Origin: Gymnopus androsaceus JB14
Taxonomy: Eukaryota; Basidiomycota; Agaricomycetes; Agaricales; Omphalotaceae
Reading direction: 5' to 3'
Length of the DNA stretch: 22,420 nt
Assembly: GCA_009733575.1 (NCBI GenBank)
Contig: ML770055.1
Span: 1-22,420 of the forward strand
Shown piece after piece: positions 9,163-18,951 of this stretch (positions within the stretch are counted from its first letter, which is position 1; each line of letters opens with the position of its first letter). A program made the position numbers and the translations under genes. The notes beneath the pieces are model-generated. The model was not told the origin of the DNA. It saw only the letters and a program-made list of their open reading frames with translations, and did not search any database.

Positions 9163-10900
9163 ACTTGTATGGTAGAAATCTTTGGGCTCACTACCAGTTT
9201 ATTTCAACAGATAACTGTTCTTTATTATATTTCCATGTAGGGCACCCTTTGGAGACCCCAAATGCTAGGTTTCAACCCTATAGGCCTCGTTATGGCAACT
9301 ATCTACTGCTACAACTTCAAACTTGTTATTATGGTGAGTCTCATACGATTGCCTTCATTATAAGCTCAATTTTGGTAGATAGCGGACAAAAATATGGATT
9401 TGAGTAGGGTGGAGCCCAATGATCTTGTGGACTAACGGGTGGGAGCTATCGCATACGTGTGCCGATCATCTCATGGAGTTAATGCTGGGTGCTAATTTTT
9501 GGGCACCATTACTAGATGCTGCTGCCATGGCCTTCAATGTAGGAGTTGAGGGCTGATATTATAGTTTGGGGTATGATGACCATATATACCAAGTTATACA
9601 CCAATCAAAGATAGGCTTCGTATTATCTTGCCTTTACAAGTTTGGGTTATGAAATCTACTGTTTTTTGGGTAAACGACACTATGCAAAGGCAAATACTTA
9701 AGTTATTGGCAAGTGAACCTAAGAATAGGTGGATATAGGTCTTGGATGACATATGGCATCTACATAAACTTGATCTTTTCATTTCTCTCTGTTTCGGGAC
9801 GCTATTTGTTGCAATTTTGGACAGTGGGAACTTTAGAGTGGATAATAGGTGCGCCTTTCAGATGGTTCAAAAAACTTTGGAGGAGTGACTTTTAATTTCT
9901 ATTATCTAGGCTATTTACGGACCAGGAGGTGATCGCGCGCATAGATAAAATGACAGATATTTCCGTCGTTTCTGGTCATATTATACTACGTACGAGATGG
10001 ATACAGTGTTTGGTACATCCATTTTGCAGTTGGTGCTTGGTATAACTTGGTAAGCGCCCAAATTGGTATCAATAATAAGTGGCCTCATCACCGCTGCATT
10101 TTGAAAGATATTGACTCTGAATTATATTTCCAAGTACTAGGTACCCTGGAGGCCCTAAATACACAATTCAAACCTTTTCAGAGCTGAACTCCCAACTTTG
10201 GGCTGCATCGACTGTTCAGTAGTAAATAGGTAGAGTATTTCAGTTATTTCCGCGGTATAAGCTCAAATCCACTCAGATGGTCCCAAGGTTATATCTGCCA
10301 GTAGTAGGAACCCTGAGGAGCCTCTAGACCATCTCTAGACCAAGGTTTGAGAACTTTACTTTTCATTTGGCAACTTCACCCCGATAAGAAAACTGACTGT
10401 TATTTTTTGCCTAGCTCAACTTGTACACTGCGGTGGCGGGCATGGGTGAAGTAGGTGTCGTATGAATAGCCTAGAGTATTTTGGACTGTGGTGAAGGTAC
10501 ATGCCCAATTTAACACTGATCCGATTGCTCTTGGCAATTTTATGGCCATCAGAACTTATACTCACCAAATTTTGCTCGTTTGAGGTACAACAAGCTGCGG
10601 AGTGACAAGTAGTGAAGGGTTGTCATGCGGAGCTGGAAAAATGTGGAAGGGGGTCCTAGGATGTTGGTGAGTAGCTCCAATTAACCACTTATTAGTGGTT
10701 CTCAAGTTCCGCTAATCTAATAACAAGGTAGAAAGCTTTATTCATTATCAAAAGAATACAAAAAGCGGGTATGCTGCAGTATAGGAAAAGGAAAACAATA
10801 AAGTAATTTGAGGTGTGTGTGAATTTAAATGGCAAGTCATTGGCGTTAGCTCAAGAGAAAAGATAGAGAAAAGAAGGGATGTACCAAATTAATCCTTGTC
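9163..10900. other. 1.7 kb without a recognisable gene; three diverged repeats
   Basis: No frame gives a convincing protein; the longest (9165-9407, 80 residues) resembles nothing. Three related segments occur near 9225-9278, 10122-10174 and 10288-10330. Each runs TTATAT...CCAGTA..GG.ACCCT.GGAG.CC followed by an A/T stretch and a short pyrimidine/purine block. They look like diverged copies of one unit. Confidence 0.35.
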
Positions 10901-10913
10901 TCCAGCTTCATCC

Positions 10914-11537
10914 TCAATGGCAATGGCCAGAGGGACCCACAGCCATGCCAGCACCATCATAGTCATTGACATCGGAATTCTTGTGCCTCTGGTTAGCTTT
11001 ACCTTTTTCAAATGGGCACGGAGACGGTGACCTCGAAGATGAGGAATGCTCAGAGATGTTTGAGCTGGCAGGAGCCAGTGCTACCAAAGCTGTAGCAGAT
11101 TGAGTCCTGCGATTCATGCTCAGATCTTCAAGCTTGATCAAAGGATTTTTGAGCTCTGTCAAAGCATCCTGGGAAACCTTAAATGCTTGATTAAGCAGAG
11201 TTCCAGTCGGCGCCTCTAGCCAGAACAACTTGAAAGGCATGGGGCGTGCCTTTGGCACAAAAACAGGCATCTTGCTTCCCAGATTTGATTTCGCTCAAGG
11301 AAGGTTTGGCACGGTGTGGGCTGAAAAAGTATCAAGTTCAGCCAATAAGAACCATTGTCAAGAAAATATTAGCTTGCCTTTGCAATGCTTAAGTGTGGTT
11401 TTTCCCTTCCCATGCTTACCATATTTGTTGAAGAGACTGGTGTCATCTGGGGCATTTGCACCTGTAGGAATAGGAGGGATCACATTCAAAAATTCAGAAG
11501 GAACATTGATCTCCCCCTGTGTAAACCATTGTTGAGT
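10914..11537 (-). pseudogene. Decayed two-exon gene, function unknown
   Basis: On the minus strand an upstream exon reads GEINVPSEFLNVIPPIPTG then APDDTSLFNKY and ends at 11420. A candidate intron at 11419-11321 (GTAAGC ... TTTTTCAG, 99 bases) joins it in frame to a second exon. That exon meets one TGA (plus-strand 11295-11297) and then stays open for 118 residues to 10914. The second exon carries a basic N-terminal part, a helical middle (NQAFKVSQDALTELKNPLI) and a Ser-rich linker (SEHSSSSRSPSPCPF). Beyond the 5' exon the frame is lost, next to the copia leader. One nonsense codon in an otherwise consistent model suggests a fairly young pseudogene. No family is recognised. Confidence 0.45.
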
Positions 11538-11642
11538 ACATCAATAGGAGTAAAAGAAAATCCTCGCCAGAATTTTTCAAACCAACCTCAAACTCTCTTG
11601 CCCTCACACAGAAGAACACCCTCATAATCCAATACCTACACC

Positions 11643-12790
11643 ATGTCTGAGATCAGCGACGACAAAGAGAAATCGGATTGGAAGAAACTCACCCTTACCC
11701 CTATAAAGGAGAATGAAGACGGCTTGAAAAACTACAATGAGTTCAGGACAAAATCAACCCTTGAACTCAATGCCGCCGGTTACTGGAAATTCATTGACGG
11801 TCCAGAGTACAATCCTTCTGTGATTCCTGAACTCCAACTCAGCAAACAGGTTGAAGGGATAAATGACCTAGGGGAGAAAGTGACAATCCGAATCCCTGGT
11901 AACAAGATCCTAGTTCAAGCAGCCAAAGAGGAAGCAAAAACCTGGCTCAATGGTGACAAGAAAACACTATCCACCATCATTAAAGCTGTCCCTGTCCAGA
12001 AGCTATATGTTGTCCAGGGATGTACGAGCACCCACACAGCATGGTTTGCCCTGAAGAACGAATATGAACCTGCAAATATTCTCACCGCAATTGCCATAAA
12101 ACAGCAAATTATTGGTAACAGCTGCGATGGAGACAACCCACTGGTCTGGCTTCAAATGCAACTATATGGAAGGCTTCACAATGCAGACCCAAACATGATG
12201 CCTGACTTGGAATTTGCAAAACACCTTGTAGTACTCATGTCAAGCCAAGACTCCTGGAGATACTGTCGAGACGACCTACGGAAGCAGATGAGAGAAGGAG
12301 AAGCGTCCAGGAAACCCTTGACTTCCGGACAGGTCATCTGATAGTTGCAGACTGAAGAAATCAAGAGAGGAATTGCCCCTTTGGTGGCATCTATCAATGC
12401 CATAGTAGCAATAGGAAAGGGTAAAGGAAAGGAACGCGCGGTCGCAGGCGTCTATGCAGCAAACCCCAAATTTGTGGCCAATTCAATTGCTGCTAGCTCC
12501 AAACAACAAATAGGAATGACCAGAAAGGGAAGCCATACCCCTCCAGAAACCATTCCAATTCCAACCTCATCTGCAAGAATATGTATTGCTTGTTCCCAGC
12601 CAGCCACACAAAAGCAGAGTGTTTTGTATATGGTGGAGGTAAAGTCAGCCAGTATCCTCAGAACTTCAGAGGCCAGAGGGACCTACATCTCTCACTGCAA
12701 GCTAGAGCCACGGAAACTGGCTATAGAAAAGGCCAAGGGAGAGAGAGTCGACAACAAGAACCAGTGGGAATGGCAGAGGATCGAGCCAAC
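11643..12790 (+). pseudogene. Copia gag polyprotein with two stops and a frameshift
   Basis: The open frame 11643-12341 (232 residues) is a gag-like protein of the UBN2/copia type: WKFIDG near residue 48, a helical core and an AW..L..EY motif. It is the nucleocapsid part that would package element RNA into particles. The ATG at 11643 follows an A/C-rich leader. Tandem stops TGA-TAG (12339-12344) interrupt the frame, which then continues with QTEEIKRGIAPLV. A CCHC zinc knuckle at about 12575-12640 is split by a frameshift: the first two Cys (CIAC) are in one frame and the His...Cys half (SHTKAECF) in another. Confidence 0.85.
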
Positions 12791-12795
12791 ATGCA

Positions 12796-13497
12796 GTGTC
12801 CGCCAACTATGGACAGGCAACTGAGGAGGAAGTGAACAAAATCTTGGGACAAGTTGAAGATAGCTTTGCATTCATGATTCATGAACACAAAACAGACAAT
12901 AAATATGAAGTCAAAATCAAAGAGGAAGTCCAAATCAATGTGGCTGTGTTGGACATCAATATCCCACAAGACAACTCCATCAACCACAATACAGGTGCCA
13001 CCAGACATATATTTCAAGAAAAGAAACTCTTCCACAACTACACCGAGCTGGAAACACCACTCAACATACACCATTTTGGCTCAAAAGTTAAAACTATCTG
13101 CCGTAGCAATTGGAAAGGGAACAATTGTGTGTTGAAAGCTAAGTTTGGTGGTTCCCACAGGAATTTCTCCCTCTCCAATGTCCTTCACATTCCTTCCGCC
13201 CATTGCAATCTTATATCTGGTTTGAGGATTGATAGAAAGGGGGTCAGTACTCAAACTGGAGACGGCAAGATCACCTATTACAATGGGAAGAACATACCAT
13301 TTGCCCTTGGGTCCATTGTGCGGGACCTATACCAGATGGATGTAACTCCAGTACAAGCACTGGATCCTGATCCAAACACACCATCAACTTCCTCACAATC
13401 AGCAGTGATTGCAGGAATGGTGCCAGACATTACAGCACTGTTTGGTCCAGGTTCTGACTCCGAGGTGGCCAAACGAGTGGGTTTTACCACCATCTAA
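12796..13497 (+). pseudogene. Copia aspartic protease region, catalytic Asp lost
   Basis: A 233-residue open frame holds the retropepsin-type protease domain. The active-site motif, normally D-S/T-G-A, reads NTGATRHIF (about 12988-13014): the catalytic Asp codon has become AAT (Asn). Downstream landmarks of copia proteases remain, such as VLHIPSAHCNLIS near 13180. The protein ends with a Ser/Thr-rich spacer. The loss of Asp alone would abolish polyprotein processing. Confidence 0.8.
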
Positions 13498-13631
13498 TGG
13501 GCCATATAGATGTTAAAGGCCTCAAGTGCACCACAATTGGCCTACTCATCGATGCAGTGGAGGTCAAAAATTGCCGTATTTGCGTGTTGGCCAACATCAA
13601 ACGGCTTCCTTTCCCTCGATGGTCTCATACA
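13488..13631 (+). pseudogene. GAG-pre-integrase HHCC zinc-binding segment, frameshifted
   Basis: Shifted one frame from the protease block, this segment reads HHLMGHIDVKGLK and then CRICVLANIKRLPFP, the His-His...Cys-x2-Cys zinc-binding unit that precedes copia integrases. It ends in TGA at 13632-13634. Another frame change, near the T-run at 13648-13655, is needed to reach the integrase. Confidence 0.75.
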
Positions 13632-13656
13632 TGAGCAGACCGTCCCCTTTTTTTGA

Positions 13657-14559
13657 ATTCATTCTGATATTTGTGGTGCTCTCCCACTTGGTTACAGTCT
13701 ATTTCGCTATTTCATTGTCTTTGTAGATGATCACTTGCATTATATCTGGATTTTCTTCTTGAAATCCAGAGATGATGCAGTGAAATGCTTCAACGAGTTC
13801 CCTCTGGCTGCGGAAAAATACCTTGGATACCCAGTCTCCATCTTGAGGGTGGACAATGCCCCTGAGCTTGTGTCAGGTGCTTTCGAAACTTACTGCAAGA
13901 ACCATGGCATTTCCTATGAAAAACCCATACCCAATGCCCACCAACAGAATGGTGTTGTTGAGCAAACCATTCAAACCATCAAATTTATGCTGCACACTAT
14001 GCTCGTTGACGGAAACCTTTCCCACTGGTTCTGGCCTCTGGCTGCGCAAGCTGGTGTCCATATCAAGAATTGCATACCTCACTCAGCTTTACCTCCGGAG
14101 AAAATGCTCTTTGAGAGCATACTCAAAAAATGCGCAGATTTATCTCATATTCATCCATTTGGTTCACTTGTGACTTTGAGGAAGTCAGAGTCAGACAGCC
14201 TGAATAAAGTTACAGCTTGGGGGGAGGAAGGATGCTTTGTGGGACTCCAAGGGTATCTCATTTACTTTCCCCACTCCCGTACCATTCATGCTCAGCGGGA
14301 TGTTGTATTCCATGGCTTCCCTACCTCCCTGCCAAGCCTACCTCTGTCAGATCTCCTTTGGGATGATATCCCATTCAAACTTGAACATCGTTATCGAGAT
14401 GTGGAAGGGGTAGCGAATGCTTCCCATCTGACTTCCACTTCCCTGCAACCTGAAGTCCACAAGCTGGCAACCAAAGTCCACAAGCTGGCACTCAAAGTCC
14501 ACAAGATGGCAAATCGGATTTGGGAGTTAAAAACTCCTATTCTAAACTCTTATTTCTGA
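13657..14559 (+). pseudogene. Copia integrase core and C-terminal domain
   Basis: This is the longest undamaged module, open for about 300 residues. The catalytic triad of the rve core is visible: Asp in HSDICG (about 13663), Asp in RVDNAPELVSG (about 13850) and Glu in QQNGVVEQTI (about 13945). Landmarks of the copia C-terminal domain follow: HPFGSLVTL, GEEGCFVGLQGY and RDVVFHG. The integrase would join element cDNA to the host genome, but here it lacks an in-frame upstream polyprotein and ends at a TGA (14557-14559) after a 21-bp triplicated stretch. Confidence 0.85.
14453..14515 (+). repeat. Three tandem 21-bp units encoding KVHKLA-type heptads
   Basis: Units at 14453-14473, 14474-14494 and 14495-14515 each start AAGTCCACAAG. 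The length keeps the frame, giving EVHKLAT, KVHKLAL and KVHKMAN in the integrase tail. Confidence 0.8.
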
Positions 14560-14607
14560 CCTGTAATGACAATATGAGAAGACTGCCAGCTCGCTACGTC
14601 ATCAACC

Positions 14608-15251
14608 ATGCAAGCACCTTGGACGAGGGGGGGGTTGGATTCAAACCTACTTGAACACATCCTCAGTACCAACAATGAACTCAAAATTGAATGTGAAGAA
14701 ACAGACTTCCCATCACTTGCCCAATCTTTCATCATCTGCACCAAAGTTGCATATGCTGGTGCAGCACTCACTGAACCCATCAATGATGCTGATGAAAAGG
14801 ACCCAGCTACTGTCCAAGAAGCACAATCATTGATCTACTGGACATATTGGCTGGCCACAATTTACAAAGAACTCGAGTTGTTGAAAGAAAAGGGAGTCTA
14901 CAAGGAGGTGGATGATCTTCCAAAGGGGAGAAAAGCTGTTGGGTCAAAATGGGTGCTTCACATAAAGTGGAACAAGGAAGACCTTATTGCGAGATTCAAA
15001 GCTTGTCTAGTAGCAAAAGGATTCATCCAAGTCCCTGGCCAAGACTTCACATATACATTCGCTTCCGTAGCTTGATGGGAAAAGAGATATACATGCCGAA
15101 ACCTTTGATCGCTGGATCCGGATACTGGAGATTGCAAAAGGGACTCTATGGTCTCAAACAGTCAGGGAGACAATGGTACCTAGAGCTCAACTCAGAACTC
15201 GAGTCTGTTGGATTCAAATGCATGGAATCTGACTGGAGCGTATATGTTTGA
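14608..15251 (+). pseudogene. Copia reverse transcriptase fragment with core deletion
   Basis: The first frame (14608-15075) carries the RT N-terminal region: GVYKEVDDLPKGRKAVGSKW, a changed FK/RLVAKG motif (FKACLVAKGFIQVPG) and FTYTFASVA. The usual stretch leading to the first catalytic Asp (DVKTAFLNG) is then missing. The reading resumes in another frame at about 15072 with MGKEIYMPKP, then WRLQKGLYGLKQSGRQWYL, and stops at 15249-15251 after SDWSVYV. The catalytic YVDD is not present and RNase H is absent, so it cannot encode an active enzyme. Confidence 0.8.
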
Positions 15252-15309
15252 ATGGTGGGAACTGGACATTCGTACATAACAATGAGCGTTGCATCAGCAA
15301 AAATGGTCT

Positions 15310-16256
15310 GGGCCTGGGATAGCCTATAGGTTAGACTAATATAACCTGAGCAACCTGGGTGACTTAGGCCACCTAGGAATATGCCCAAATCCTGATATCA
15401 CTTGAGAGAGACTTAGGCTACCTAGGAATATACACAAATCCTGATATCACTTGAGAGAGACTTAGGCTACCTAGGAATATACACAAATCCTGATATCACC
15501 AGAGGGAGCCTCCTTGCAGCCTGAGCATAACCTGAGCACAGCCTGAGTACAACCTGAGGGAACCTGGGGAAGCCTGGAGAAGCCTGAGGAAGCCTGGGAC
15601 AGCCTGAGATTTATCTAGAACTAGGATTACAAGCTAAATAGATTCAATAAACTAGTACATTGAATTATAGAGTGTATAAATATCATTAAAAGAACAGTAG
15701 ACACCCCAATTATTCGAATTTATCAACATATAATTGCGTAAAATAAGCGCCCAAATAAGCGCCAAACCACGTGGGCACCTGTAGACTGCGTACAATTAAA
15801 AGTCTGTTGATGGGGTCAAATCAGATTCATCATGAAGTAACAGTTAACTTGATAAATATGTTAGTCTACTTGAACTTGAGTTAAAAATACTTAAGTGAGG
15901 TGTTCCAAGTCATAATTTAAGGCCAGTGAAACATTAATGAGTCTCAAAAAATAAGTTCACTTTGAAATAAATCAAAAATCCATGAGGTTAATAAGATAAT
16001 AAGGTTTAAGTAATATAAATGTGGAGATTGAGCAAATAGATACAGCTGAATAAATAAAGTATGAGAATTATTTTTTGCATTGTATAACTCAGCAGAAGTA
16101 TCCCTAGGTTACCTCAAGTTGCCTCAGGCTTCCCAGGCTTCCTCAGGCTCCCTCAGGTTCCCTCAGGCTTCCTCAGGATTCCTTCAAGAAGCCCAGGAAT
16201 AAGGGGGTGGACTTATGAAAGCCTGGGAGACCTAGGTGTCCTGGGTGTTGATGCGA
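15310..16256. repeat. Inverted repeat with CCTGAGG-rich arms around an AT-rich core
   Basis: The left arm (about 15320-15620) is built of AACCTGAG/AGCCTGAGG/AACCTGGG sub-units. The right arm (about 16100-16256) holds the same sub-units in inverted form (CCTCAGGCTTCCCAGG). The core (15640-16090) is AT-rich with no gene. This looks like a fold-back element that interrupts or replaces the 3' end of the copia RT. Related sub-units recur at 17238-17290. Confidence 0.6.
15361..15499 (+). repeat. Tandem repeat, 49-bp period, 2.8 copies
   Basis: Units begin at 15361, 15410 and 15459. Each starts GACTTAGGC.ACCTAGGAAT and ends in CTGATATCACTTGAGAGA; the third copy breaks off after GATATCAC. Copies 2 and 3 are identical where they overlap; copy 1 differs at three positions. 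Confidence 0.9.
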
Positions 16257-16893
16257 CTGCCGTGCATATATGCATCAATATATGCGTCGATATCGTCTCG
16301 GGTACCGCTAAAAAGGTACTCCACAGCAAGAGACAAGCAATGTCTATAACATTTGCATTATCCAAGTGCTTTGCATTGAAACGGGAGTATAAACGGGCCT
16401 CGAGATTCGGCTTAGAGAGCCTAAGATCCATTCACGGCGGTCAAAGCGTAATTTATTGATGGCATCAAACGAGACTTGGGGAGTCGAAATGGCGTGTCCT
16501 GGAGTTGTTTCAAGCCAGGGAGATCTGACGGAAGTGCAGACGAGTCCGACGGAACGTTAGGAAGGCAGGGTGGACGTTGTTTTAGCCGGAAAACGGAGGA
16601 ACAAGAAGATCCGAGGCAGGGAAAGCATTTAGGCCGAAATAGGAAAGATAGGATAAACGGAACCTTTTTACAGCCTTCAGGGCATCGGAAACGGAGCGAA
16701 AGGGACCCGAGGGATGAAACAGGGATGACTGCGGATAGGCAGGAAGGTTAGGAAGGATGGCAGGACAAGGACGGAGTTTTTGGTATAAGAAGGGGAGGAA
16801 AACGTCGAAATGGAGCAGGTTGCAGCACCCCCATCGCTACAAGCCTCGTTGTGTTTTGTACATATTGTTTGTGTGCTTATTGTTGTATTGTCC
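16257..16893. other. Purine-rich stretch, no convincing gene
   Basis: From about 16480 to 16830 the plus strand is strongly A/G-rich. A 91-residue basic frame (16476-16751) follows from that composition and resembles no family. A hairpin GCATATAT...ATATATGC lies at 16263-16284. The rest shows nothing I can name. Confidence 0.4.
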
Positions 16894-17122
16894 ATCGCGT
16901 GTTAGCGATTTATTTGCCTTTTGTGGCAGTTGTGTGCAAGCAACTGGCCTTTTATTGTGTTCAGGCAATTGTGTGCAAGCAATTGGCCTTCTTGTGTTTT
17001 GGCATCAGTGTGTAAGCTGTTGGCCTTATTGTATCGCGTGTTAGCGATTTGTTACTTGTACTATTGCGTGTTAGCAATAGTTGTGTGTTTTGACTTGTCT
17101 CATAAACAGTTTTTATACTGTT
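16894..17122. repeat. First block of stem-loops, seven hairpins in two main loop classes
   Basis: Hairpins at 16894-16909, 17033-17048 and 17061-17080 share the loop GTGTTA; their stems are ATCGC, ATCGC and CTATTGC, each perfectly paired. Hairpins at 16927-16946, 16966-16985 and 17003-17022 share the loop TGTGCAAG (TGTGTAAG in the third); their stems are CAGTTG, CAATTG and CATCAG, the last with one mismatch. A seventh at 17105-17122 has stem AACAGT. Changes on one arm are matched by the compensating change on the other, so pairing rather than sequence is kept. The surrounding bases are T/G-rich. Confidence 0.8.
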
Positions 17123-17237
17123 CTACTACCTACTCTACCTACCCACATTCCACTGTCTAAACAGCCCCCTGAACTTAGTGTTTTGGGTTGGTTTTGTGTT
17201 TTCATTCCATCCCACTTCGCATCAGTGTCCTGGGTGT

Positions 17238-18938
17238 CCTAGGAGACCTAGGCAGTCCTGAGGTATCCTCAGGTCATCCAAGGCCCAGACCATTTCTGCT
17301 GATGAGGTGTGGCTTCAGCTACACCCATATCACTATTTGGGTTAACCCAAACCAATATTTTTCTACAGAAATGTGCAGAAGCACAAGCTGCAAGCCAATG
17401 GGTTCTCCGTGAACTTCGACAGTTCACGGACACATTAGTGAAAGCTAATATGCCAGGATTTAATCCTGGTAGTTGCAATGAACCGGATGTAAAATCTACA
17501 TCCATGGTGACTGTAACATCTTGTCATACAGATTGGGTATGTATTCATACCCAGAACCTGGTGTTTTGTTCAAACAAAACACATCCCCTGAACAGATTCA
17601 TGCTAGGATTGACTCAGGAAGACAATCTCCTTGCGGAGATGATCCACACGAGAAAATCAGAGATACTGATAGAGACTGATGGGCTGACATTGCTCAGACA
17701 GGCCTAAGGCCTTCCTGTCATCCCCGCTCATCTGACAGTAAAATTTCACTGCCAGATGTCTCTCTGACACTTCCTGTGTCCTCATCCCCCCTCCCACCCT
17801 GGTTCCTCCCCCTTGCATTGATCTGCATCCCAAATTGATTCAAGAGGAGAGGTTCACCCCTCGGAAGGCTATGTCTTCCAAATTGACAGTGGTACACAGT
17901 ACCACTGTAAATTCATGTTTTGGCACAACTAGGCCCTTGAAAAGGGACTGGATGGACCAAGTCACTATCCAGCGACTCCATGACCAAGATCTCCAAGAAA
18001 TTGGAGATTCACAATTCCCTGACCAGGGAATTCTTTTTAATATTGATGGGTATCCCATTGATAGACTCCTGGACAGTGGGAAAGACCCACCGTCCAGAAA
18101 TTGTGGGGGGCAAATTGGTTGTAAACTATGATGGATTTCTGAAACTCACGGAGCAAGCTCAAAATGTGTACAACATTCACAAGCAAGCTTCTTTTCTCTT
18201 CGAGAGAGGGAGGGCCAGTGTAGAAATACACTAGCTCACTCTACATCTCAAGTACATGGGATTAAAAATCCCTCAAAACATGATCCGCCAGAGGATTGGG
18301 TACGGTACATCCAGATGTACCCCAACCAATGTCCTACTGGCATAAAGTATGATCACAATGATCATACTCTTACCTGTAATGTACAGGGATGGTTACTAGT
18401 AAGTAACCATGCCCCAGTTATAGCAGCGGGGACTCCCAAGGTGAAGCAGCATTGCTTCACCTTACAAACAGCGGAGTTGTTCACAACTCTGGGACTTTAT
18501 GCATCCATTACTGGATGTGACGAGACAAATACTGTCTCAAATATTTCAACATCACCATATAGAGTACAGGTGACATTGATAATGCTACATTGAATGATGT
18601 AGCCTTGTTTTACGCCTCCCAAGGCATTACCATTGAAATGGGAAAAGACATAACTGTCTTTGCCCTTCAGTGGTTGACTATGTTCCGTACAATGGACCCT
18701 AGTCTTCAATGTGAGTTACGTGCAACACGTAACCATGGTTCCTCATTCCTGTTTCTGAATACATGGCACGCTACCATGCATTTGAAATCCCAGGATATAT
18801 TCATAACACGCTATTGTGAATATGGTCCCAACTTCAACTATCAAGTTGAAGTTCTCACAAATAAGCTCCAGCTGGGTTGACACGCTATCAAACCAGTTGG
18901 GGGCCCCCTTCCTCTTCGATTGAACTGTAGGCTCAATC
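17238..18938. repeat. Dense array of about 45 short stem-loops
   Basis: Almost every 25-50 bases there is a short perfect or near-perfect inverted repeat with a 2-8 base loop. Perfect stems of ten or more: 17406-17430, 17561-17582, 17886-17908, 18346-18368, 18438-18463 (11 pairs) and 18830-18853. Stems of seven to nine include 17257, 17336, 17453, 17485, 17534, 17989, 18013, 18304, 18389, 18474, 18584, 18644 and 18715 (start positions). Many five- and six-pair ones lie between. Stem sequences are unrelated to each other. The only gap of note is the C-rich piece 17781-17860. Open frames of about 100-130 residues run through it on the plus strand (17309-17707, 17835-18131, 18590-18880), but none resembles a known family. 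Confidence 0.85.
18757..18896. repeat. Three hairpins sharing the loop CACGCTA
   Basis: Loops at 18766-18772, 18807-18813 and 18881-18887 are all CACGCTA. The stems are AATACATGG (8 of 9 paired), ATTCATAA (7 of 8) and CTGGGTTGA (8 of 9), which are unrelated. This is the clearest case in the array of a constant loop on changing stems. Confidence 0.8.
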
Positions 18939-18940
18939 TG

Positions 18941-18951
18941 GCTGGGGAGGG
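18941..18951 (+). promoter_or_regulatory. Candidate polypurine tract before the LTR
   Basis: GCTGGGGAGGG ends immediately before TGTAACG. A G-rich purine run directly before a TG-starting repeat is where plus-strand synthesis begins in LTR retroelements. The call depends on the LTR call next to it. Confidence 0.5.

Larger units (their letters stand above)
11643..15310 (+). mobile_element. Degenerate Ty1/copia retrotransposon, LTRs not found
   Basis: The order gag, zinc knuckle, protease, HHCC pre-integrase, integrase, reverse transcriptase on one strand is that of Ty1/copia. Every module is broken or separated by stops and frameshifts. The RT core is partly deleted, RNase H is absent, and no LTR pair is recognised at either end. 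The 3' part stops where the CCTGAG-rich inverted-repeat region begins (about 15310), suggesting truncation by insertion or deletion there. Confidence 0.9.

Noticed and set aside
11300..11642. 5' LTR and tRNA primer site of the copia element
   Set aside because: No TG...CA segment repeated downstream and no convincing primer-binding match; the interval mostly belongs to a decayed minus-strand gene.
16476..16751. 91-residue basic plus-strand frame
   Set aside because: It follows from the A/G-rich composition (many Arg, Gly, Glu); no family resemblance.
16894..17080. CRISPR-like array of evenly spaced repeats
   Set aside because: Repeats differ in stem sequence, spacers are not unique segments of uniform length, and the DNA is fungal.
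17309..18880. Plus-strand frames of about 90-130 residues across the hairpin array
   Set aside because: The inverted arms dominate the sequence and constrain codons; no frame continues from one to the next and no family is recognised, so they are not called as genes.
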